A stretch of 64,000 nucleotides of DNA from Burkholderia lata (GTDB lineage: Bacteria > Pseudomonadota > Gammaproteobacteria > Burkholderiales > Burkholderiaceae): assembly GCF_902499335.1 (NCBI RefSeq), contig NZ_CABVQK010000015.1, forward strand, positions 177,299 through 241,298. Reading direction: 5' to 3'. Within the stretch, counting starts at the first letter, position 1, and every line of letters starts with the position of its first letter. The notes below the pieces were generated by a model. It saw only the letters and a program-made list of their open reading frames with translations. It was not told the DNA's origin and did not search any database. Position numbers and translations under genes: made by a program. Below are positions 15,580-23,396 of the stretch, one piece after another.

Positions 15580-17024
15580 TTCGCATCCTCCTCGTTGGCC
15601 GTCACGCCCTGTGCCTGCAGGCGCTGGCGGAATCCGTCGCCATCGACAGCGGTACCGGGACGGAAGGCGACCGCCAGCGACCCGTCGCGATAGTCGAGGG
15701 TCGCGATCGCATCGGACGGGATCGGGCCCAGCGCACGCGACAGCGACGCCGACAGCACCAGGAAATCGCTTGCATGCAACTCGCCGGCAGCCGCGCGCAG
15801 GCGTTCGAGCCCGGTTCGCATTTGCAGCGGCGGGTCGAGCAGGACCTTCGTTTCAGGGAGCGCGGCTTTCACGCGGGCCGTCAATTCTGCATTCAACGCA
15901 TCCTGGCGGTGGCGTAGCTGGAACCACTGCACGTTGATCGTCGTGATCGCGACGATGGCTGAAACGATCGCCAGGCCGGCGGGTATGCGCCAGCGACGCC
16001 ATCCTCCGCTATCGGTGCGCGAGGTGCTGCGGGCGAATTCGAACTGGCAGAGGTCGAACTTGCAGTCGAGCGCACCACGCGCGAGTGTGTCCCACCGCAG
16101 CGTGCGTGCGGCCAACGGGAATGCGGAAGGCCCGGACATGCGTGCGCGGAGATCCGATGCAACTGTGGAGCCGCCTTCGACATCGTCGCGCCCCTCGACA
16201 ACCAGCGCGTGTACCCGCACGGAATCGTGTTTCGACAACTCGGCAATCGTCGCATCCAGCGCCGACGCACGCGTTTCAAAGCCGAACCCCGACGATCCGC
16301 GCTTGACGGCCAGTTCGAGTCGGAGCGGGTTGCCGCGCGCATCGGTATCGGCTTCGCTCGATGCGGGCGGACAGATGATCAGCACATCGGTCTCGCAGCG
16401 TCCGGTATCCCCTTCGCTCAATGCGGGCGGACTGGCGATCTGCACATCGGCCTCGCTGCGCATGAGCACTGTCGCTTCGCCGTCCTCGTCGCCGTTCGGT
16501 AATGGACACGTTCGCGATGTGGGTGACCTCGCGGACTCGGGCAGCACGTTGTCCTGCTCGCCGCCATCCGCTGGCTCACCGTACACCGTCGTCGTCATGC
16601 AATGAATCAACGGCACCGCGCGCACGCGCCGATGGCCGGCCTCGTTGAACCAGCGGATCACTTCGCCGAACCGCTCACGATCGACGACCGCCACGGGCCG
16701 CGTTGCATTGCCGTTTGCAGTCGGGCCGACCGCGACATGACTCCGCTGCGCATCACCGATCAGATACTCTTCGACCGCATTCGGCAGCACGCGGCGCAGC
16801 TTCGTGCCCTTCACGGGCGGCAGGTTCACGTCGACGAGCAACGTATCGCGTGCAGCGAGTACGAGCACGGTCGATGCTGCCTTCGGCCACGCTTCGCGGC
16901 ACGTGCGCCCCGCCCGCACGAATTGCCCACGCCGGTCGAACAGCGCGTACGGCATCTCGATAGCTTCCCACCCCGCCGCATCGAACGTGCCGATCGACGG
17001 CAGCAGCACGATCAGGCTCGACAT
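15543..17024 (-). CDS. gspL: T2SS inner-membrane protein GspL with a repeat insertion
   Basis: The start at 17024 has GGGAGG 4-9 nt upstream; the product is about 493 residues, longer than a typical GspL of about 400. The N-terminal cytoplasmic actin-like part is visible (WPKAASTVLVLAARDTLLVD, LRRVLPNAVEEYLIGDAQ). A membrane helix at about 345-365 (RIPAGLAIVSAIVAITTIN) precedes the periplasmic ferredoxin-like domain with the usual C-terminus (YRDGSLAVAFRPGTAVDGDG). The extra length is largely a segment of about residues 155-235, absent from typical GspL, which contains two copies of a 20-residue unit (see repeat). It sits between gspH and gspM. Confidence 0.85.
   Translation of the reverse strand: MSSLIVLLPSIGTFDAAGWEAIEMPYALFDRRGQFVRAGRTCREAWPKAASTVLVLAARDTLLVDVNLPPVKGTKLRRVLPNAVEEYLIGDAQRSHVAVGPTANGNATRPVAVVDRERFGEVIRWFNEAGHRRVRAVPLIHCMTTTVYGEPADGGEQDNVLPESARSPTSRTCPLPNGDEDGEATVLMRSEADVQIASPPALSEGDTGRCETDVLIICPPASSEADTDARGNPLRLELAVKRGSSGFGFETRASALDATIAELSKHDSVRVHALVVEGRDDVEGGSTVASDLRARMSGPSAFPLAARTLRWDTLARGALDCKFDLCQFEFARSTSRTDSGGWRRWRIPAGLAIVSAIVAITTINVQWFQLRHRQDALNAELTARVKAALPETKVLLDPPLQMRTGLERLRAAAGELHASDFLVLSASLSRALGPIPSDAIATLDYRDGSLAVAFRPGTAVDGDGFRQRLQAQGVTANEEDAKWMLGSTRPAPR
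16341..16460. repeat. two tandem copies of a 60-bp unit inside gspL
   Basis: Units 16341-16400 and 16401-16460 share most bases (CTTCGCTC-ATGCGGGCGGAC, then GATC-GCACATCGG-CTCGC-GCG). They encode two related 20-residue segments (ADVQIASPPALSEGDTGRC-like and TDVLIICPPASSEADTDA-like). The period is exactly 60 bp, so the frame is kept. The region looks like a flexible, expandable linker in the cytoplasmic part of GspL. Confidence 0.7.
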
Positions 17025-17052
17025 CGTGCCTCCCGGACGCTCCGCGCGCCGC

Positions 17053-17556
17053 TCATGGCCGGCGCACGACGAAGTTGCCAATACCTGTGCCGACGACGGC
17101 CATCCGCACATCACCGGACCACAGCGTGATCGTCACCGGCACGTCGATGCTTTCGCTGCCGAGCACGATACGTGATGGCGTTTCACCACCGCCGGTGTAA
17201 CGCACCGATACGCCCGTCACCTCCGTGCCCCAGCGGCGCGCGCGATACATGTCGTCCGTCATCGGCGCCCACGCGCCGCTTTCCGTGCGCTGCACGAAGC
17301 GATAGCCGCCGCCCACCGCTTGCCACGCGATCGGCATCGAGCGCACCTGCGCTTCGTCGCCGGCGGATTCGAGCAGGTTCGCGAGCCGCTGCGCTTCCTC
17401 GGCGAGATCCGTGCGGCGATTGCGCGACGGCGCGAGCGTCACGACCGCGACCAGCAGCCCGACGATCACGAGCACGACGAGCATCTCCAGCAGCGTGAAG
17501 CCTGCCGCACGGCGTGACGCGAGCGGACGCCGTTGCTTGACGCGTGCGAGCGTCAT
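17053..17556 (-). CDS. gspH: T2SS minor pseudopilin GspH
   Basis: From ATG at 17556 (MTLARVKQRRPLASRRAAGF) the protein has 167 residues. The prepilin peptidase motif AAGFTLLEMLVVLVIVGLL has Gly before Phe and Glu at +5. The C-terminal half is a GspH-type beta domain (WQAVGGGYRFVQRTESGAWA, GIGNFVVRRP). It begins 4 nt after gspG ends and is followed by gspL after 28 nt. GspH joins the pseudopilus below the GspI-J-K tip. Confidence 0.88.
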   Translation of the reverse strand: MTLARVKQRRPLASRRAAGFTLLEMLVVLVIVGLLVAVVTLAPSRNRRTDLAEEAQRLANLLESAGDEAQVRSMPIAWQAVGGGYRFVQRTESGAWAPMTDDMYRARRWGTEVTGVSVRYTGGGETPSRIVLGSESIDVPVTITLWSGDVRMAVVGTGIGNFVVRRP

Positions 17557-17560
17557 GCCG

Positions 17561-18043
17561 TTACTGCCACGAGCCGATGTCCGCATCGTTACCCTCGCCG
17601 CCTGGTTTGCCGTCCGCTCCGTAACTGAACACGTCGATCGCGCCGTGCGCGCCCGGGTTCAGGTATTGATACGCGTTGCCCCATGGATCCTTGGGCAAGC
17701 GCTCCAGATAACCGCCGTCCTTCCAGTTGTTCGGCACCGGATCGTTAGTCGGCTTCTGGACCAGCGCGGTAAGCCCCTGCTCCTGCGACGGATAGCGTCC
17801 GTTGTCGAGTCGATACAGGTTCAGCGACTGCATCATCGTGCCGATGTCCTGCTTCGCGGCAATGCGACGCGCCTCGTCGGGTCGGCTCATGATCTTCGGC
17901 ACGATCAGCGCCGCGAGAATCCCGAGGATCGCGACCACCACCATGATCTCGATCAGCGTGAAGCCGCGTTGCATGCGGCGGCGTGCACCGTCATGCGACC
18001 GGCCGGCTTGCAACGTTCGGACTTCTTCGTGGCGCGTCATCAT
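17561..18043 (-). CDS. gspG: T2SS major pseudopilin GspG
   Basis: The protein has 160 residues. The motif MQRGFTLIEIMVVVAILGIL is the classic GspG leader cleavage site, and the C-terminal part has the conserved calcium-loop region and signature (NGRYPSQEQGLTALVQKP, KDPWGNAYQYLNPGAHG, FSYGADGKPGGEG). The first ATG at 18043 gives a rather long, basic leader; a second ATG at 17974 just before QRGF is an alternative start. It heads the gspG-H-L-M run. It is the main subunit of the pseudopilus that pushes substrates through the secretin. Confidence 0.93.
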   Translation of the reverse strand: MMTRHEEVRTLQAGRSHDGARRRMQRGFTLIEIMVVVAILGILAALIVPKIMSRPDEARRIAAKQDIGTMMQSLNLYRLDNGRYPSQEQGLTALVQKPTNDPVPNNWKDGGYLERLPKDPWGNAYQYLNPGAHGAIDVFSYGADGKPGGEGNDADIGSWQ

Positions 18044-18083
18044 GCATTCACCCTTACGTCAAAGAATGGAAACCGTTCACTGT

Positions 18084-18101
18084 TCATCGAACTCATCGAA
18101 C
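18084..18101. repeat. 9-bp tandem repeat in the gspG/gspC divergent promoter
   Basis: TCATCGAAC occurs twice in direct succession in the 70-nt space between the divergent gspG and gspC starts. The surrounding sequence also has several TTCA(C/T) triplets. It may be an operator; no Pho-box with a good score was found here. Confidence 0.45.
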
Positions 18102-18113
18102 CCATTCACTGCC

Positions 18114-18560
18114 ATGAAACCGCTCGCCCTGCTTCGCACCGTTCCGTCCCGCATCGATCCGTTGCCGCTCATCGCGACGCTTGCAGCCGGCGCGGTGCTC
18201 GCTGCCGTTTCACTGTGGGCCGCGCGCGCACTGAACGCGCCCGATGCGCCGCCCCCTGCCCAACCCGCACCGCCCGCACCGTTCGACATCACGGCCAGCG
18301 CGCAACTGTTCGGCGCCAAACCCGACGACAACCGCAATACGATCCAGTTGCTCGGCGTGCTCGCATTCGACGCGCGCCGTGCAGCCGCGATCGTCAGCGT
18401 CGGCGGCGAAGCGGCGCGCGTCGTGCGGATCGGTGCGGCGATCGGCGAAGCCGCGAAGCTCGCTGAAGTGCGCGCACGCTCGATCGTCATCGACCGCAAC
18501 GGCCTGCAACGCGAGATCGCGCTGCCCGCCGTGCAGAAGGCCAACGCGTTCGTGCGCTGA
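18114..18560 (+). CDS. gspC: T2SS GspC-like inner-membrane protein (HR domain, no PDZ)
   Basis: From ATG at 18114 the product is 148 residues. A short basic N-terminus and one membrane helix (PLPLIATLAAGAVLAAVSLW) lead to a Pro/Ala-rich linker. A small homology-region domain follows (LFGAKPDDNRNTIQLLGVLA, RAAAIVSVGGEAARVVRIGA, SIVIDRNGLQREI). This is the part of GspC that meets the GspD secretin in the periplasm. The C-terminal PDZ or coiled-coil domain of longer GspC proteins is absent. It is transcribed against its neighbours, divergent from gspG and convergent with gspF, with 11 nt between stops. Confidence 0.82.
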   Translation: MKPLALLRTVPSRIDPLPLIATLAAGAVLAAVSLWAARALNAPDAPPPAQPAPPAPFDITASAQLFGAKPDDNRNTIQLLGVLAFDARRAAAIVSVGGEAARVVRIGAAIGEAAKLAEVRARSIVIDRNGLQREIALPAVQKANAFVR

Positions 18561-18571
18561 GCAGCCGCGCA

Positions 18572-19789
18572 TCACTGCACCATGTTGTTCAGCTCGATGA
18601 TCGGCATCATCACCGCCAGCACGATCACGAGCACCACACCGCCCATCGCGAGGATCAGCAACGGTTCGAGCAGGCTCGTCAGGAACATCGTGCGGCGCTC
18701 CAGTTCGCGCGATTCGCCTTCGGACGCGCGATCGAGCATCGTCGTCACGTCGCCAGTCGCCTCGCCCGAGCGGATCAGGTGCACGAGCACCGGCGGAAAA
18801 GTTTTCGTATGGGCCAGCGCGCGCGACAGCGCCGAGCCTTCGCGCACACGCACGATCGCATCGTCGACGTTCGCGCTCATCGCGCGGTTCGACAGCGTCT
18901 CGCCGGCCGCCTGCAACGCGCGCAGGATCGGCACGCCGGCCGCGGTCAGGATGCCGAGCGTGCTCGCGAAACGCACCGTGTTGTAGCCGCGCACGAGCTT
19001 GCCGGCGAGCGGCGCGGACAGCAGCCAGTGGTCGAACTTCAGCCGCGGCCCGTCCTGCGACAGCACCTTGCGGATCGCGAAGACGATCGCAATCGTTGCG
19101 AGCAGCGACGCCCACCACCAGTGCCGCACGAAATCGGACAACGCCATCATCACGACCGTCAGCGTCGGCAACTGCTGCTTCGTGCTGGTGAACACGTTGG
19201 CCACCTGCGGCACCACGTAGCTCAGCAGGAACGTAACGATGCCGAACGCGATCAGCGTGACGATGCCCGGATACGTGAACGCGAGCAGGATCTTCTGCTT
19301 CAACGCATTGCTTTGCTCGATGTAGTCCGCGAGACGCGACAGCACGATGCCCAGCTTGCCGGTGTGCTCGCCGGCTGCGACGAGCGCGCGATAGATCTCC
19401 GGGAAATCGCGCGGGTGCTGGCTCAACGCATTCGCGAACGAATGGCCGCCGACGACTTCCGCACGGATCGACGCCATCAGCTCGCGCACGTATTCGCGCT
19501 CGGCCTGCTCGCTCAGCACCGACAACGATTCGTCGAGCGGCAGCCCCGCGACCAGCAGGCTCGCGAGTTGGCGCGTGATGATCGCCTGCTCGCGCTGCGA
19601 CAGCTTGCGGCCGAGCGACAGACGTTGATGACGTTCGCCGTGCAGGCGTTGCGCGGCGAGTTCGACCACGAGCGGCGTAAGACCCTGCGTGCGCAGATGG
19701 CTACGGCCCGCGCGCGCGCTGTCGGCTTCGAGCACGCCCTTCAGCGTGCGGCCGGTGGGATCGATCGCTTCGTAACGAAATGCCGACAT
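18572..19789 (-). CDS. gspF: T2SS inner-membrane protein GspF
   Basis: The protein has 405 residues, the exact family length. The N-terminus is diagnostic (MSAFRYEAIDPTGRTLKGVL), followed by two T2SF domains (QREQAIITRQLASLLVAGLP; YNTVRFASTLGILTAAGVPI) and three membrane helices (ALKQKILLAFTYPGIVTLIA, WWASLLATIAIVFAI, LILAMGGVVLVIVLAVMMPI). It is the platform protein that couples the ATPase to pseudopilus assembly. It has its own upstream promoter element at 19863-19914, and gspG and gspF are separated by the antisense gspC. Confidence 0.93.
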   Translation of the reverse strand: MSAFRYEAIDPTGRTLKGVLEADSARAGRSHLRTQGLTPLVVELAAQRLHGERHQRLSLGRKLSQREQAIITRQLASLLVAGLPLDESLSVLSEQAEREYVRELMASIRAEVVGGHSFANALSQHPRDFPEIYRALVAAGEHTGKLGIVLSRLADYIEQSNALKQKILLAFTYPGIVTLIAFGIVTFLLSYVVPQVANVFTSTKQQLPTLTVVMMALSDFVRHWWWASLLATIAIVFAIRKVLSQDGPRLKFDHWLLSAPLAGKLVRGYNTVRFASTLGILTAAGVPILRALQAAGETLSNRAMSANVDDAIVRVREGSALSRALAHTKTFPPVLVHLIRSGEATGDVTTMLDRASEGESRELERRTMFLTSLLEPLLILAMGGVVLVIVLAVMMPIIELNNMVQ

Positions 19790-19862
19790 GTCTGTGCCCT
19801 CGTGTCACGTGTGCGACTTTTCTCGACGACGTCGTGCAACGAGTCGGACAGAGTCGCCGGGG

Positions 19863-19914
19863 AAGACTACGGAGTGAACCGGCGCAGATTTGTGACGGAT
19901 GTTGGGCTACCTTT
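19863..19914 (-). promoter_or_regulatory. compound Pho-box/ECF promoter element upstream of gspF
   Basis: On the minus strand: a diverged core (AAAGGT...CCAAC), then CGTCAC-N5-TGCGCC, with the preceding C giving the half-site CCGTCAC (6/7 to the PhoB half-site) and spacer AAAT. Exactly 13 nt later comes GTCTT, the FecI-type -10 form. The gspF start is about 70 nt further on. Spacing is identical to the elements at tpsA and the TPR operon and within one base at gspI. Confidence 0.6.
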
Positions 19915-20294
19915 TTTGGGTTTGGCGGGCTTTATTACTTTTGGTCGTTGTTCTTATATTGGATAAACGATTTCATTCGGATCGGCGACATCAATTATTC
20001 AATCATTAACGATAAAACTCACACGATCCGACTTTTTAAATTACCCCATTCAATAAATTTCATAAATATCTCAACCGCATGTCGTATTCGTCTCTGGAAG
20101 AAATGTTCCGTAGCATCCGCCACGAAACTGACTTGATGTTGCGATAGCGCTGCCGTGTGCGCCAACACGCCTGCAGCGCATGCCTGTCGCCACGGTACGC
20201 CATCACGTTCCCAACATCTGGGAATCGGTCATCCCGCGAATCGATCCTGATTTACCGCCATCCAATCCGGATAACGCATTGGCAAACTCGCCAA
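19915..20294. other. AT-rich intergenic DNA between gspF and the first pstS-like gene
   Basis: This stretch is markedly richer in A/T than its surroundings (for example around 19940-20060) and holds no convincing gene. It separates two divergent promoters that both carry the compound element, and may be the intrinsically bent or open control region of the locus. The composition could also reflect an old insertion. Confidence 0.4.
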
Positions 20295-20347
20295 AAATGT
20301 TACGTACCATTCGTTATTAAAAATTCACACGCGTCATACGGATTTCC
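20295..20347 (+). promoter_or_regulatory. compound Pho-box/ECF promoter element upstream of the first pstS-like gene
   Basis: The core AAATGTTACGTACCATTCG matches the gspI copy (AAATGGTCCGTACCATTCG) at 17 of 19 positions. With the same spacing follow CGTTAT-N5-ATTCAC and, 13 nt later, ATTTCC in the -10 place, which is poor. The start codon lies 83 nt beyond. It points toward the gene, as the other copies do toward theirs. It is the weakest of the five in its -10. Confidence 0.5.
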
Positions 20348-20429
20348 CCCTACATTTACCCGGCGGTCTACACGGCAATTCAACCGCAGCAGCAGGCTTC
20401 CCGTTTATCTTCGTCCAAGGAAATTTCTC

Positions 20430-21767
20430 ATGAAATCCAGCAAGCGCAAGATCTGTCAAGTCCTCGCTCTCGTCGTTTCGGGCATGGGCGCATCCCTCGC
20501 GATGGCCGCAGGCCCGGTGATTCAAGGTGGTGGTTCGTCGCTCGTCGCGCCGACGATCGGCTCGGTCAGCAACGCCAACAGCGAAATCGGCCTGTTCGGC
20601 ACGTCCGAAGGCACGTTCACGTACTACTCGGTCGGCTCGGGCGCCGGCCAGAACGCGTTCCTGAACAACCAGCCGACGTTCTTCGGCGCGGGTGTCACGG
20701 GCACGGTTCACTTCGCCAACAGCGATGCCGCGCTGACGACGGCTCAAGTCACGGCGTACAACAACACGGGCCTCGGCACCACGAACGGCCCGCTGATCCA
20801 GATCCCGTACATCGTGACGGCTATTACGGTTCCGGTCGTCAACGCACCGGCCGTGACGAGCTCGGTCACGCCGCAAACGACGCCGGGTCAGGCGCACAGC
20901 ATTGCGCTGAACGACAATGACCTGTGCGGCATCTTCTCGGGCAAACTCACCGACTGGAACGTGGTGATCAATCCGGAAACTGGCTCGGCCTACTCGACGA
21001 CCAGCAAGCCGATCAAGGTCGTGTATCGTTCGGATAGCAGCGGCACCTCCGAACTGCTGACGCGCCATCTGGCTGCCGTTTGTACGACGGCCAATACGAA
21101 GGCTGGCGTGACGTTCATCGATTCGCTGACGTTCGCGAACGCGACTGCCTTCCCGACCGGCGTACCGTCGAACTTCATCGGCGCTTCAGGCAGCGGCGGC
21201 GTCCGCGGTTCGCTCACGTCGCTGTCGTCGGCCGGCACGGCCGCGGTCGCGTACCTGAGCCCGGACTACACGAACACGTTCCTTGCGTCGCAAAGCTCGG
21301 TCGTGACGTCGTCGGGCGCACTGCAACTGCCGATCGCCAGCCTGTACAACACGACAGCCAACGCCTACTACGCACCGACGTATGCGAACGCGACGACGGC
21401 GATCGGTACGATTGCCGCCCCGGCTGGCAACGATGCTGCCGATCCGACCAAGTGGGTTCCGGTTTCGGGTACGGCTTACACGGCCTTGGCCAACCCGGCA
21501 TCCGGTTATCCGGTCTCGGGCACGAGCCAGATCATCCTGAGCCAGTGCTACTCCAACGCCGCAGCTGGTACGGCTGTTCATGACTTCCTGAACAACCACT
21601 ACACGAACGCCAGCTACGCGTCGGTCGTCCATGGCAACGGCTTCGACACCGTGCCGTCGGGATTCCAGACCGCGATTTCGTCGAACTTCCTGAGCAACTC
21701 GAGCGGCAACTTCCTCGACATCAACGATTCGGGCGTGTGCGGTGGGAGCGGCTTTGCCGGCCGGTAA
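20430..21767 (+). CDS. secreted PstS-like substrate-binding protein, copy 1
   Basis: The start at 20430 is preceded by AAGGAAA; the product has 445 residues with a signal peptide ending MA-AGP. The mature protein shows PstS-type phosphate-loop signatures in order: IQGGGSSLVAP, YYSVGSGAGQNAF, VHFANSDAALT, LCGIFSGKLTDWN and VYRSDSSGTSELLTRHL. It is longer than ABC-transporter PstS and has no pstCAB genes nearby. It sits between gspF and tpsA and has the compound promoter. An inferred role is an exported, possibly T2SS-secreted phosphate-scavenging protein. Two Cys near the C-terminus (SQCYS, GVCGG) could form a disulfide. Confidence 0.85.
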   Translation: MKSSKRKICQVLALVVSGMGASLAMAAGPVIQGGGSSLVAPTIGSVSNANSEIGLFGTSEGTFTYYSVGSGAGQNAFLNNQPTFFGAGVTGTVHFANSDAALTTAQVTAYNNTGLGTTNGPLIQIPYIVTAITVPVVNAPAVTSSVTPQTTPGQAHSIALNDNDLCGIFSGKLTDWNVVINPETGSAYSTTSKPIKVVYRSDSSGTSELLTRHLAAVCTTANTKAGVTFIDSLTFANATAFPTGVPSNFIGASGSGGVRGSLTSLSSAGTAAVAYLSPDYTNTFLASQSSVVTSSGALQLPIASLYNTTANAYYAPTYANATTAIGTIAAPAGNDAADPTKWVPVSGTAYTALANPASGYPVSGTSQIILSQCYSNAAAGTAVHDFLNNHYTNASYASVVHGNGFDTVPSGFQTAISSNFLSNSSGNFLDINDSGVCGGSGFAGR

Positions 21768-21800
21768 GCTGAATCGCTTCTGAATCAAAGTCCTGATGAA

Positions 21801-21828
21801 CCGCCTCGAGTGATCGAGGCGGTTTTTT
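21801..21828 (+). terminator. rho-independent terminator after the first pstS-like gene
   Basis: A perfect 9-bp stem CCGCCTCGA/TCGAGGCGG with a 4-nt loop (GTGA) is followed by seven T. It lies 34 nt after the stop codon and would separate transcription of the two paralogues. Confidence 0.9.
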
Positions 21829-21872
21829 TGTTTCAACACGCCGACCATGCACGACACCTTCACGCTGGGACC

Positions 21873-21884
21873 TGACGTACGTCA
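21873..21884. promoter_or_regulatory. palindrome TGACGTACGTCA upstream of the second pstS-like gene
   Basis: A perfect 12-bp palindrome lies about 48 nt before the start at 21932. The sequence ACGTCAC inside resembles one Pho half-site. The compound core found upstream of copy 1 is absent here. It may be an operator or the vestige of a promoter. Confidence 0.35.
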
Positions 21885-21931
21885 CGCCCCGAAGGTTGCG
21901 CGAACATCCGTCGGCATCGTGAAAACCCTCT

Positions 21932-23269
21932 ATGAATTCCATTCAACGAAAAATCTGTCAGGCTCTGACTCTCGTCGTTTCGGGTATGAGCGCAGAACAC
22001 GCCTTCGCTGCGGGCCCGATCATTCAGGGCGGTGGTTCGTCGCTCGTCGCGCCATTGCTCGGCAGCACCGCGAACGCAGCGAGTGAAATCGGCCTGTTCG
22101 GCACGTCCGAAGGCACGTTCACGTACTACTCGGTCGGCTCGGGCGCCGGCCAGATCGCGTTCCTGAACAACCTGCCGACGTTCTTCGGCGCGGGTGTCAC
22201 GGGCACAGTTCACTTCGCGAATAGCGACGCCGCACTCACGACTGCTCAGGTCACTGCATACAACAACACGGGACGCGGCACCACCGACGGCCCGCTGATC
22301 CAGATCCCGTATGTCGTGACGGCCATCACGGTGCCGGTCGTCAACGGCCCGGCCGTGACGAGCTCCGTCACCCCGCAAACGACGCCGGGGCAGGCGCACA
22401 GCATTGCGCTGAACGACAATGATCTGTGCGGCATCTTCTCGGGGAAGCTGACCAACTGGAATCAAGTGATCAATCCGGAAATGGGCATGGCCTACACGAC
22501 GTCCAGCATACCAATCACGGTCGTGTATCGCCGGGACGGCAGCGGCACGACCGAACTGCTGACCCGCCACCTGTCTGCCGTCTGCACGACGGAAAACACG
22601 AAGACCGGTGTCACGTTTGTCGATTCTGTGACATTCGCAAATATGACAGCCTTCCCCGCAGGCGTGCCATCCAACTTCATCGCAGCGTCAGGCGATGGTG
22701 GTATTCGAACGTCACTTGCATCGCTGTGGTCGATGGGCGCGGCGGCCGTCGCATATCTGAGCCCGGCCTATGCAAATACGTATTTGGCACCATCGAGTTC
22801 GATCGTAACGTCGTCCGGTGTCTTGCAGCTTCCGATCGCCAGCCTGTACAACTCGTCGATCAGTGCGTACTACGCACCGACGTACGCAAACGCGACGACG
22901 GCGATCGGTACGATAGCCCCCCCGTCGAACTATTCTGCTGGCGATCCGACCCAGTGGGTTCCGGTTTCCGGTTCGGCTTATGCTGCTCTCGCCAACCCCG
23001 CTGACGGTTATCCGGTCTCCGGAACGAGCCAGATCATCCTGAGCCAGTGCTACGCCAGCGCGGCAGTGACGTTGGCAGTTCACGACTTCCTGAACTACCA
23101 CTACACAAACGCCAGCTATGCATCGGTCATCCGTGGCAATGGTTTCGACATAGTGCCGTCGAGCCTTCGAACCGCCATCTCTGCGAACTTCCTAAGCAAC
23201 TCGAGCACCAACTTCCTCGATATCGGCAACCCTGACGTTTGCGGTCCAACCGCATTTCCCGGCCGTTAG
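21932..23269 (+). CDS. secreted PstS-like substrate-binding protein, copy 2
   Basis: The 445-residue product is collinear with copy 1 without gaps and clearly paralogous (by eye around 80 percent identical). It has the same signal-peptide layout (ending AFA-AGP) and motifs GGGSSLVAPLL, VYRRDGSGTTELLTRHL and LCGIFSGKLTNWN. It lacks the compound promoter and lies after a strong terminator, so it may be expressed differently. Differences cluster in surface segments (SAEHAFAA versus GASLAMAA; SISAYYAP; PPSNYSAGDPT). Recent tandem duplication with divergence is the simplest reading. Confidence 0.85.
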   Translation: MNSIQRKICQALTLVVSGMSAEHAFAAGPIIQGGGSSLVAPLLGSTANAASEIGLFGTSEGTFTYYSVGSGAGQIAFLNNLPTFFGAGVTGTVHFANSDAALTTAQVTAYNNTGRGTTDGPLIQIPYVVTAITVPVVNGPAVTSSVTPQTTPGQAHSIALNDNDLCGIFSGKLTNWNQVINPEMGMAYTTSSIPITVVYRRDGSGTTELLTRHLSAVCTTENTKTGVTFVDSVTFANMTAFPAGVPSNFIAASGDGGIRTSLASLWSMGAAAVAYLSPAYANTYLAPSSSIVTSSGVLQLPIASLYNSSISAYYAPTYANATTAIGTIAPPSNYSAGDPTQWVPVSGSAYAALANPADGYPVSGTSQIILSQCYASAAVTLAVHDFLNYHYTNASYASVIRGNGFDIVPSSLRTAISANFLSNSSTNFLDIGNPDVCGPTAFPGR

Positions 23270-23295
23270 AAAGCGCTGCCAGTCAAACGAAATCC

Positions 23296-23327
23296 GATAA
23301 ACCACCGGGACGATCAGGTGGTTTATC
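23296..23327. terminator. hairpin between convergent pstS-like gene 2 and tpsA
   Basis: A perfect 11-bp stem GATAAACCACC/GGTGGTTTATC encloses a 10-nt loop. No T-run follows on the plus strand, so termination efficiency is uncertain. Its position in the 127 nt between two convergent stop codons supports a bidirectional terminator. Confidence 0.6.
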
Positions 23328-23396
23328 GTTCTCCATTGCTGACAAGCACCGTCTACACTCTATGTCTTCGTCCTTCAACATTCCTTCCAATTCCGC

